From: Fen-549 sp050011315
Lineage (GTDB): Bacteria > Actinomycetota > Thermoleophilia > Gaiellales > Gaiellaceae
DNA: 64,000 bases
Reading direction: 5' to 3'
NCBI GenBank assembly: GCA_050011315.1
Contig: JBEKJI010000011.1
Span: forward strand, 1 to 64,000
The notes under the pieces were generated by a model that searched no databases, was not told the origin of the DNA, and saw only the letters and a list, made by a program, of their open reading frames with translations. The translations under genes were made by a program, and so were the position numbers. Below are positions 46,654-56,812 of the stretch, in pieces. How positions within the stretch are numbered: position 1 is the first letter of the stretch; every line of letters begins with the position of its first letter.

Positions 46654-47640
46654 ATGCTCGAGCGCACTCTGGGTAAGAGCGGAATCGAAGTCAGCGCACT
46701 CGGACTCGGGTGCTGGCCGATCGGGGGGAAGTTCCTGGACGAGGACGGCGATCCCGTCGGTTGGGGATCGTTCGAGGAGAAGGACGCCATTCGCGCGCTC
46801 CGCCGCGCCTTGGAGCTGGGGGTGACGTTCTTCGACACCGCCGATGTCTACGGGACCGGCACGAGCGAGGAGATCATCGGCAAGGCGTTCGCGGACCGGC
46901 GCGACCAAGTCGTGATTGCGACTAAGTTCGGCAAGACCTTCGACCCTGTCGCGCAACGAATGCTCGCCCGCGATACGAGCCGGGAGTACATCCGCCGGGC
47001 GCTCGAAGACAGCCTTCGCCGTCTCCAAATCGACTGCGTAGACCTCTACCAGCTTCACCTCTGGGATATCAGTCCCGAAGAAGCCATCTCGGTGCGGGAG
47101 ACGCTCGAGGAGCTCGCTCGGGAAGGCAAGATCCGCGGCTACGGCTGGTCCACCGGCGAGCCCGAGCGGGCACGGGTCTTCGCCGAGGGCGAGCACTGCA
47201 TCGCCCTGCAGCACCCGCTGAACGTGATCGACTCCTCCTGCGCGAACATGCTCGATCTCTCCGAGCGATACGACCTCGCCAGCATCGTTATGCAGCCGCT
47301 CGCGATGGGACTCCTGAGCGGGAAGTACAGCCGTGAGACGGAGTTCGCCTCAGACGACGTCCGTCGCTTCGCCTGGAAGTTCTCCGCCTGGTTCGAGGGC
47401 GATCGGCCGAGCGCGTCGTTTCTCGACCGGCTCGCCGCCGTGCGCGAGATCCTCTCGAGCGACGGTCGCACGCTTGCCCAGGGCGCCCTCGCTTGGATCT
47501 GGGGACGCAGCGAGCGGACGATCCCGATCCCCGGCTTCAAGTCGATCGAGCAGGTCGAGCAGAACGCCGCCGCGATGGACTTCGGCCCGCTCGCGCCCGA
47601 TCAGATGCAGGAGATCGAGCGCTTGCTCGAGAGAGCGTGA
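46654..47640 (+). CDS. Aldo/keto reductase
   Basis: This 328-residue TIM-barrel NADPH enzyme has the catalytic tetrad: Asp and Tyr in FFDTADVYGTGTS, Lys in VVIATKFGKT and His in DLYQLHLWD. The C-terminal cofactor region is IPIPGFKSIEQVEQNA. It reduces aldehydes or ketones, substrate unknown. AAAGGAG lies before the ATG. A terminator follows at 47647-47676. Confidence 0.93.
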   Translation: MLERTLGKSGIEVSALGLGCWPIGGKFLDEDGDPVGWGSFEEKDAIRALRRALELGVTFFDTADVYGTGTSEEIIGKAFADRRDQVVIATKFGKTFDPVAQRMLARDTSREYIRRALEDSLRRLQIDCVDLYQLHLWDISPEEAISVRETLEELAREGKIRGYGWSTGEPERARVFAEGEHCIALQHPLNVIDSSCANMLDLSERYDLASIVMQPLAMGLLSGKYSRETEFASDDVRRFAWKFSAWFEGDRPSASFLDRLAAVREILSSDGRTLAQGALAWIWGRSERTIPIPGFKSIEQVEQNAAAMDFGPLAPDQMQEIERLLERA

Positions 47641-47646
47641 GGTACA

Positions 47647-47676
47647 AAGGGCGCCGCCTCTCGGCGGCGCCCTTTT
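47647..47676. terminator. Bidirectional rho-independent terminator
   Basis: AAGGGCGCCGCC (47647-47658) and GGCGGCGCCCTT (47663-47674) form a 12-bp stem with loop TCTC, followed by T's to 47676 on the plus strand and by A's on the other side. It separates the convergent aldo/keto reductase and ppdK genes and fits both directions. Confidence 0.88.
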
Positions 47677-47696
47677 CTACTCGATTCTGCTCGGCG

Positions 47697-50321
<2,625 letters not shown>

Positions 50322-50709
50322 CTGTCTTGTCCCTTTCTCGTGTATTACGCGCCGACGTCGAGCTTGCGGCTACGGCATTCGTGGAGAAGCCTGTCCATCT
50401 GGTTCACTAGCCCCGTGGTTCGGTAGCGCGGGCGCTCGTCCCGAAAGTTGCCGATAAAAAAGCAGCGCGCCAACCGCCCTGCGGCGGCGCGCGAGCGAAG
50501 CGCTTCGGCGCTCATGTCTCCTGCCATAGTCACAGCTCGAGTGTTGTTCGAACGTCGCCGCCCGTTCAGGGAGGCGCCGCCATGACGAAGTCGTATCAGA
50601 CAGGGCGATCCGCCGGGCGAAAGAACCGTTGGCCAGAGACGCGCCTCGGGCCGCATTGGCGCCGGGGTTGCTTGCGTGGGCACCGGGCTGCAGCTACCCT
50701 CTGAATGCG
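50322..50709. other. Divergent control region of ppdK and leuA
   Basis: This is the ppdK side of a 535-base gap between divergent genes. On the minus strand it holds a terminator (50456-50492) and a 59-codon open frame (50524-50345) with GCAGGAG before an inner ATG. That frame reads through the terminator stem and shows no similarity, so I do not call it a gene. The leuA promoter should lie near its right end, but I could not fix -35 and -10 boxes. Confidence 0.5.
50456..50492 (-). terminator. Intrinsic terminator in the ppdK leader (possible attenuator)
   Basis: Read leftward, GCGCGCC (50492-50486) pairs with GGCGCGC (50471-50465), with an inner CCGC/GCGG stem, and is followed by TGC and six T's (50461-50456). 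It lies about 135 bases upstream of the ppdK ATG on the same strand. It should end transcripts unless read-through is allowed. Confidence 0.65.
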
Positions 50710-50766
50710 ATGTTCAGTCGAACGAAGAGCCCGACCCTCCTTCTTAGCTTGGCGGCCGCCGGGTAG
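50710..50766 (+). CDS. leuL: Leucine leader peptide of leuA (leuL-like)
   Basis: An 18-codon frame encodes MFSRTKSPTLLLSLAAAG. Four of its codons are leucine, three of them consecutive (CTC CTT CTT at 50737-50745) and one more two codons later (TTG). It ends in TAG 91 bases before leuA, with a terminator hairpin between. This is the classical layout of ribosome-mediated leucine attenuation: with enough charged Leu-tRNA the ribosome reads on and the terminator forms. The ribosome site before ATG 50710 is weak, which is the main doubt. Confidence 0.7.
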   Translation: MFSRTKSPTLLLSLAAAG

Positions 50767-50791
50767 ATAAACCCCGGTCCGGTCGCCGTCC

Positions 50792-50824
50792 GCCTCCACC
50801 GTCTTCGGGCTTGGGGGCTTTTTT
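50792..50824 (+). terminator. leuA attenuator terminator
   Basis: GCCTCCA (50792-50798) pairs with TGGGGGC (50812-50818, one G-T pair), with an inner CCG/CGG stem around TCTT, followed by six T's (50819-50824). It sits between the leader peptide and leuA. An alternative pairing of GGCGG (50751-50755) with CCGCC (50790-50794) would consume the 5' arm and serve as antiterminator. Confidence 0.72.
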
Positions 50825-50856
50825 ATAGCCGAAAACAGTACGAACGAGGACACGAG

Positions 50857-52530
50857 ATGAGCCCGACACCGATCCAGAAATACCGGCCCTTCCCGGCGGT
50901 CGATCTACCCGACCGGACTTGGCCGTCCAAGACGATCACGAGCGCCCCTGTCTGGTGCAGCGTCGACCTTCGCGACGGCAACCAGGCGCTCATTGACCCG
51001 ATGGACCCAGCGCGCAAGCGACGGCTCTTCGAGCTCCTCGTTCAGCTCGGCTTCAAGGAGATAGAGGTCGGCTTTCCGTCGGCCTCCCAGGTCGACTACG
51101 ACTTCGTACGCCAGCTGATCGAGGAGGACATGATCCCCGACGACGTCTCGATCATGGTCCTGACCCAGGCGCGCGAGGAGTTGATCGAGCGCACCGCAGA
51201 GAGCCTGCGCGGAGCCCGTAGCGCAATCATCCACCTCTACTGCGCGACCTCCGAGCTCTTCCGTCGGCTGGTCTTCCACTCCGACCGCGATGGGGTCAAG
51301 GAGATCGCGCGACAGGGCGCCGAGTGGTGCCGGCGCTACGCCGAGGCGCTGCCCGAGACCGATGTTCGCTTCGAGTATTCGCCTGAGCACTTCAGCGCGA
51401 CCGAGCTCGATTTCGTCGTCGACGTCTGCGACACGGTGCTCGACGTCTGGCTGCCGGGAAGCGACTCCACGCCAATCCTGAACCTGCCCGCCACCGTGGA
51501 GCTGTCCACGCCGAACGTTCACGCCGACCAGATCGAGTGGTTCTGCCGCAATCTCGGCCGGCGCGACCGGACTGTCATCTCGGTCCATACGCACAACGAC
51601 CGCGGAACGGCCATCGCTGCCACGGAGCTGGCTCTGATGGCCGGCGCCGAGCGCGTCGAGGGCACGCTGTTCGGAAACGGAGAGCGGACCGGAAACGTCG
51701 ACCTCGTCACCATGGCGCTGAACCTGCTCAGCCAGGGCGTCGATCCGAAGCTCGACTTCTCGGACATCGACGAGGTGCGGCGCGTGTACGAGTACTGCAA
51801 CCAGCTCTCGATCCATCCGCGCCATCCATACGCGGGCGATTTCGTCTACACGTCCTTCTCGGGCTCGCACCAGGACGCGATCAACAAGGGCATGGAAGCG
51901 CAGAGGGCGAAGACCGGAGAGGGTCGCTGGGAGGTGCCCTACCTGCCGATCGACCCGAGGGACGTCGGCCGCTCTTATGAGGCGATCATCCGCGTCAACA
52001 GCCAGTCGGGCAAGGGCGGGGTCGCTTACGTGCTCAAGACCGAGCACCACCTGGAGCTGCCGCGGCGCCTGCAGATCGAGTTCTCGAAGACGATCCAGAA
52101 GATCGCGGACAGCGAGGGCGGCGAGGTGACGCCAGAGGAGATCTGGCAGTCCTTCTCGGACGAGTACCTGACGAAGGTGCGCCCGCTCGAGCTGGTCTCG
52201 CTCAGGCACCTGGAGGGTGAGCCCGGGCACGATCGCATCGAGGCGATACTGGGCGTGGACGGAGAAGAGCGGGCAATCGTGGGCGCCGGGCACGGTCCGG
52301 TCGATGCCTTCGTCGCCGCTCTCGGCGAAGAGCTCGACATCGACGTGCGCATCCTCGACTACAGCGAGCACGCGATGCGCTCGGGCGCCGACGCCACGGC
52401 CGCCGCCTACATCGAGGCGACCATCGGCGGCGAGGTGCTCTGGGGCGTGGGTATCGACGAGAGCATCGTCGTCGCCTCGCTGCGGGCGCTGATCAGCGCG
52501 GTCAACCGCGCCGCCGCCGCGACCGCCTGA
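50857..52530 (+). CDS. leuA: 2-isopropylmalate synthase (long form)
   Basis: LeuA joins acetyl-CoA and 2-ketoisovalerate in the first committed step of leucine synthesis. The 557-residue protein is the long actinobacterial form with an extra N-terminal region (YRPFPAVDLPDRTWPSKTI). The barrel has VDLRDGNQALIDPMD, the metal motif HTHNDRGTA and LFGNGERTGNVDLVTM. The C-terminal regulatory domain (LEGEPGHDRIEAILGVDGEE) mediates leucine feedback. GAGGAC precedes the ATG. Regulation by a leader-peptide attenuator is suggested by the upstream sequence. Confidence 0.97.
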   Translation: MSPTPIQKYRPFPAVDLPDRTWPSKTITSAPVWCSVDLRDGNQALIDPMDPARKRRLFELLVQLGFKEIEVGFPSASQVDYDFVRQLIEEDMIPDDVSIMVLTQAREELIERTAESLRGARSAIIHLYCATSELFRRLVFHSDRDGVKEIARQGAEWCRRYAEALPETDVRFEYSPEHFSATELDFVVDVCDTVLDVWLPGSDSTPILNLPATVELSTPNVHADQIEWFCRNLGRRDRTVISVHTHNDRGTAIAATELALMAGAERVEGTLFGNGERTGNVDLVTMALNLLSQGVDPKLDFSDIDEVRRVYEYCNQLSIHPRHPYAGDFVYTSFSGSHQDAINKGMEAQRAKTGEGRWEVPYLPIDPRDVGRSYEAIIRVNSQSGKGGVAYVLKTEHHLELPRRLQIEFSKTIQKIADSEGGEVTPEEIWQSFSDEYLTKVRPLELVSLRHLEGEPGHDRIEAILGVDGEERAIVGAGHGPVDAFVAALGEELDIDVRILDYSEHAMRSGADATAAAYIEATIGGEVLWGVGIDESIVVASLRALISAVNRAAAATA

Positions 52531-52536
52531 GAGAGC

Positions 52537-53067
52537 TCAGCGTCTAACCGCGAAATCGGTAGTGATCACGAGCACGGCACGGCCCCGGAAGACACCGGGT
52601 CCGTGCCTCACCTGAACCACACCCACGCCCATGACCGCCCACTGCGGCGAGAGCAGAACCGACCTGTGCTCCAGACTGGCCAGCCAGCGCGAGACAACCT
52701 GATTCGGCTCGATCGACCTCCCCGCCCAGAGCAGGTTCTCGCCCGCCGCCCAGTATCTATATCCGCGGAAAGGATAGAAGCTCTGAACGCGGGCGCTGAA
52801 GCTCGCTCCGTTCTGCGATTGGTGCGAGAAAAACCCTCCGCGCGCCATCTGCAGCGAATGACTATCGGCCGAGCGCACCAGCGCGGGGACGAGTCGCAGA
52901 CAGCGAAGCCCGTAGCGCTTGCGCACGGCGTTGATGCTCGTCGCCAGTCGCGCCTCGTAACTCGGCGCGATGCTCGTGCGGCTCTGTGCGGCGGCTTCGG
53001 CGCGCGAGTTCGCGGTCGCCCCCCGCGCCGACGAGGCCAGCAGAAGCAGAGCGAGAATCGTTACCAC
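52537..53067 (-). CDS. Secreted CAP/SCP-domain protein
   Basis: This 176-residue protein has a short hydrophobic signal (VTILALLLLASSARG) and a CAP domain. The motifs are INAVRKRYGLRCLRLVPALVRSADSHS, the cavity His, FFSHQSQNGASF, RYWAAGENLLWAG, the GENL motif, and VSRWLASLEHRSVLLSPQWAVMGVG at the end (written in part). Bacterial CAP proteins are exported and often linked to the cell wall or sporulation. The GTG start gives a compact signal peptide. It converges with leuA, 6 bases apart, and is divergent from the sortase gene. Confidence 0.88.
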   Translation of the reverse strand: MVTILALLLLASSARGATANSRAEAAAQSRTSIAPSYEARLATSINAVRKRYGLRCLRLVPALVRSADSHSLQMARGGFFSHQSQNGASFSARVQSFYPFRGYRYWAAGENLLWAGRSIEPNQVVSRWLASLEHRSVLLSPQWAVMGVGVVQVRHGPGVFRGRAVLVITTDFAVRR

Positions 53068-53289
53068 CGCGGTCGTTGACAGCCGCGAGCGCGTAACAAC
53101 GCTCCAATCGTTCGCTGTTCTGGCCGTGGTCGTCTCGCCTCCCCCGAAGCGCCGCTTTTCACGCGACCGCGCTGGTGCACGATCCTAGAGGATCGCAGCT
53201 ACCAACGGGAGCAGAACGCACGCTCCGGACCGCACGGCACGATCCGGTTGCAGACGCAACGCGAACGGGCGCAACTACGATCTGGGAAC

Positions 53290-54066
53290 ATGAGAGTGCG
53301 CGCAAGACGGCTGGGACAGCGAGACGGGCTCGATCAGGTAGAGCGCCCACACGAGCGCGAGTCCGGCTCCGGCGGCTCCGCGAGATCGCGCCGCTTCATC
53401 CACCGCCTCGGCCAGGTGATCGCGGTGCTGGGCGTCCTCGTGATCGGCTGGTCGGTCTACATCTACTTCTACGGCGATCCCATCACGGCCCTATACCAGG
53501 ATTGGCGCCAGCACCAGTTGGCGCACCAGCTGAACTCGGAGTTCAAGAGCTTCAAGCCGCCAGTTCCGCTTTCGACGCCGGGTCAGAAAGCGCCGTCCGC
53601 GGCCGCGATCCACGCCGCCGCCGAGAGCTTTTCGCACCAGGCCCACCAGGGCGAGGCGATCGGACGGATCGAGATACCGCGCATCCACATCAGCAAAGTG
53701 GTGGTCAACGGCACCCGTTGGGCAGAAGATCTGAGTCGCGGGCCCGGTCGCTATCCACAAAGCTCCTGGCCCGGGCTCGGCAAGGTGACCGCCATCGCCG
53801 GACACCGCACGACCTTCGGCGCGCCCTTCCGCCACATCAACGATCTCGCCAGCGGCAACCGGATCGTGCTGCTGATGCCCTACGGAACCTTCACTTACCG
53901 CGTTTTCGCCCACGAGATCGTGAGAAACAACGACTGGAGCATCCTCCACAAAAGACGCTTCGATACGTTGGTGCTCTCGGCCTGCCACCCGCTCTACAGC
54001 GCCTCTCACCGTTGGGTAGTATTTGCCAGGCTGGTCTCGGTCGCCGCACCCGCGCGCGTGAAGTAA
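53290..54066 (+). CDS. Sortase (class E-like)
   Basis: This 258-residue transpeptidase has one N-terminal membrane anchor (VIAVLGVLVIGWSVYIYFYG) and a catalytic domain with His in AIAGHRTTFGAPF and Cys in LVLSACHPLYSASHRW, then the active-site Arg region RWVVFARL. It anchors secreted proteins to the cell wall or assembles surface structures. The block IEIPRIHISKVVVNGTRW fits the sortase fold. No LPxTG-type substrate is encoded beside it. Confidence 0.92.
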   Translation: MRVRARRLGQRDGLDQVERPHERESGSGGSARSRRFIHRLGQVIAVLGVLVIGWSVYIYFYGDPITALYQDWRQHQLAHQLNSEFKSFKPPVPLSTPGQKAPSAAAIHAAAESFSHQAHQGEAIGRIEIPRIHISKVVVNGTRWAEDLSRGPGRYPQSSWPGLGKVTAIAGHRTTFGAPFRHINDLASGNRIVLLMPYGTFTYRVFAHEIVRNNDWSILHKRRFDTLVLSACHPLYSASHRWVVFARLVSVAAPARVK

Positions 54067-54177
54067 CGAGGCCGGAAAGCATCAGCGAGACCGGGCGTCG
54101 TATCTTTGTCTGCGCCCAATTACGACTCGGCCGTGTATCTTGCCCGGCACCAAGCGGAGCTTCCTGGAGGAAAAAAG

Positions 54178-56625
54178 ATGGGTTACGGACACTTCGACGA
54201 CGAGCGGCGCGAGTACGTCATCACTCGCCCGGACACGCCGCTTCCGTGGATCAACTACCTCGGTAGCGAGGACTACTTCGGGATCATCTCGAACACCGCC
54301 GGCGGTTACTCCTTCTATCGCGACGCCCGTCTTCGCCGCCTCACCCGCTATCGCTACAACAACACTCCCTTCGATGTCGGTGGGCGCTATCTCTACCTCC
54401 GCGACGCCGAGTCCGGCGAATTCTGGTCGCCGTCCTGGCAGCCGACTCCCCGAGATCTCGAGGACTACCGCTGCCGGCACGGCCTCGGCTATTCGATAAT
54501 CGGCTCCTGCCATCAGGGGATAGACGCCGAGACCCTCTACTTCGTCCCGATCGGGGAGACCCTCGAGATCTGGCGCACGCGCATCACGAACAAGCGCGAC
54601 AGCGAGGCCCGGCTGTCGATCTTCTCCGCGATCGAGTTCTGCCTCTGGGATGCCTGGGACGATCAAACGAACTTCCAGCGCAACTTCTCGATCGGCGAGG
54701 TCGAGGTCGAGGACGACGTGATCTACCACAAGACCGAGTACCGCGAGCGCCGCGACCACTTCGCCTACTTCGCCTGCTCCGAGCCGCTGGCCGGCTTCGA
54801 CACCCAGCGCGACACCTTCCTCGGCGCCTATCGCGGCTGGGATCGCCCGGCAGCGGTGGAGCGCGGCGAGTCGTTCGACTCGATCGCCTACGGCTGGGCG
54901 CCCTGTGGCTCCCATCACGTCGAGCTCACGCTCGCTCCGGGAGAGACGAAGGAGGTCGTCTTCGTCCTCGGCTACTCGGAAAACGCGGTCGACGACAAGT
55001 TCGACCCGCCCGGCTCGCAAAAGCTCAACAAGAAGCACGTCAAGCCCGTGATCGAGCGCTACCTCCGCTCGGAGGAGGTCGAGGCGGCTTTCCTGCGATT
55101 GCACGGCTACTGGTCACGGCTGCTCGCGACCGTCCAGGTCTCTACCCCGGACGAGCACACCAACCGCATGGTCAACATCTGGAACGCCTACCAGTGCATG
55201 GTCACCTTCAACCTGTCCCGCTCGGCCTCTTTCTACGAGTCCGGGATCGGGCGCGGCATAGGCTTCCGCGACTCCAACCAGGATCTGCTCGGTTTCGTCC
55301 ACATGGTCCCCGAGCGCGCGCGGGAGCGGATTCTCGACATCGCCTCCACCCAGCTCCCTTCCGGAGGCGCGTACCACCAGTACCAGCCGCTGACCAAGCG
55401 CGGTAACAACGACATCGGCTCGGGCTTCAACGACGATCCTGCCTGGCTGATCCTTAGCGTAGCCGCCTACCTGAAGGAGACCGGCGATACGTCGATCCTC
55501 GGCGAGGAGGCCCCCTACGACAACGAGCCGGGCTCGGAGTCGCCCCTCTACGAACACCTGCAGCGCTCGCTTCGCTATACGCTGCAGCGGCTCGGCCCGC
55601 ACGGGCTGCCTCTGATCGGCCGCGCCGACTGGAACGATTGCCTCAACCTCAACTGCTTCTCGGAGACGCCCGGCGAGTCTTTCCAGACGACCGAGAACAA
55701 GGCCGGCGGAGTCGCTGAGTCGATCTTCATCGGCGGCCTCTTCACGCTTGCCGCCGAGGAGCTGGCGCAGGTCGCCGAGCGCCGTGGCCACGGCGACGAG
55801 GCGGTGAGCTACCGCGCCGAGGGAGCCAGGATGGCCGCGGTCGTGTCCGAGCACGGCTGGGACGGTGAGTGGTTCCGGCGCGCCTACGACCACTTCGGCG
55901 AGGTCGTCGGCTCGGCCCAGAACGAGGAGGGCCAGATCTTCATCGAGCCGCAGGGTATCTGCGTCATTGCCGGGATCGGAGTCGACAACGGGAAGGCAGT
56001 CAGTGCGCTCGAGTCGGTCTCGGAACGCCTCGCCACCGAGCACGGGATCGTGATGCAGCAGCCGGCCTTCTCGCACTACCACCTCAATCTCGGCGAGATC
56101 AGCTCGTATCCTCCCGGCTACAAGGAGAACGCCAGCGTCTTCTGCCACACGAACCCGTGGATCATGATCGCCGAGACGATCGTCGGGCACGGGGACGTAG
56201 CCTTCGACTACTACCGGCGCATCAATCCGTCGGCCCGCGAGGAGCTCTCGGACCTGCACCGCTGCGAGCCGTACGTCTATCCGCAGATGATCGCCGGCAA
56301 GGACGCACCAACCCACGGCGAGGCCAAGAACTCGTGGCTCTCGGGTACAGCCGCCTGGAACTTCGTCGCCGTCAGCCAGTGGATACTCGGGATCCGCGCG
56401 GACCACGATGGGCTCCGCATCGACCCCTGCCTACCCGGAGGGTGGGACGGGTTCAAGGCCATCCGGCACTTCCGCGGCGCGACCTACCGGATCGAGGTGC
56501 ACAAGCCGAAGGGCTTGCGCCGGGGCGTCTCACACATGGTCGTTGACGGCCAGCCGATCGAGGGGAACCTGATCGCGCCGCGCCCGGCCGGCGCCGAGGT
56601 GGTCGTTGAAGTGACGATGGGGTAG
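54178..56625 (+). CDS. GH94 glycoside phosphorylase (cellobiose phosphorylase-like)
   Basis: This 815-residue cytoplasmic enzyme belongs to family GH94, which splits beta-linked disaccharides with phosphate. It begins YGHFDDERREYVITRPDTPL, the family hallmark, and continues GGYSFYRDARLRRLTRYRYN, as in cellobiose phosphorylases. The proposed general acid is Asp487 in RADWNDCLNL, and the phosphate-site region is NPWIMIAETIVGHGD. GGAGG precedes the ATG. It is followed by a second GH94 and a mutarotase-fold gene, which suggests a sugar-use operon. Confidence 0.93.
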   Translation: MGYGHFDDERREYVITRPDTPLPWINYLGSEDYFGIISNTAGGYSFYRDARLRRLTRYRYNNTPFDVGGRYLYLRDAESGEFWSPSWQPTPRDLEDYRCRHGLGYSIIGSCHQGIDAETLYFVPIGETLEIWRTRITNKRDSEARLSIFSAIEFCLWDAWDDQTNFQRNFSIGEVEVEDDVIYHKTEYRERRDHFAYFACSEPLAGFDTQRDTFLGAYRGWDRPAAVERGESFDSIAYGWAPCGSHHVELTLAPGETKEVVFVLGYSENAVDDKFDPPGSQKLNKKHVKPVIERYLRSEEVEAAFLRLHGYWSRLLATVQVSTPDEHTNRMVNIWNAYQCMVTFNLSRSASFYESGIGRGIGFRDSNQDLLGFVHMVPERARERILDIASTQLPSGGAYHQYQPLTKRGNNDIGSGFNDDPAWLILSVAAYLKETGDTSILGEEAPYDNEPGSESPLYEHLQRSLRYTLQRLGPHGLPLIGRADWNDCLNLNCFSETPGESFQTTENKAGGVAESIFIGGLFTLAAEELAQVAERRGHGDEAVSYRAEGARMAAVVSEHGWDGEWFRRAYDHFGEVVGSAQNEEGQIFIEPQGICVIAGIGVDNGKAVSALESVSERLATEHGIVMQQPAFSHYHLNLGEISSYPPGYKENASVFCHTNPWIMIAETIVGHGDVAFDYYRRINPSAREELSDLHRCEPYVYPQMIAGKDAPTHGEAKNSWLSGTAAWNFVAVSQWILGIRADHDGLRIDPCLPGGWDGFKAIRHFRGATYRIEVHKPKGLRRGVSHMVVDGQPIEGNLIAPRPAGAEVVVEVTMG

Positions 56626-56812
56626 CGACCGGCGCATCGCGCAGGCGCAGATGTTCGATCACGTTCCGACCCGGGCAGAGACGAGTACGTTGTCGATTGA
56701 CTCAGGGTGCTCCTTCCGTTAGGGTCGCGCAAACGTTTTCAGGCGGCACAGAGCGCTTTTCGCGCGACGAGCGGTCAGACGGGCACCTCCAACTCAAGGT
56801 AGGTCAGCTGCA

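Noticed and set aside
50345..50524. 59-codon open frame before ppdK
   Set aside because: It reads through the terminator stem and its composition looks accidental; an inner ATG has AGGAG nearby, but no similarity supports a protein.
50905..52371. 488-codon open frame opposite leuA
   Set aside because: Antisense shadow of leuA, with Asp/Val/Arg-rich composition and no domain.
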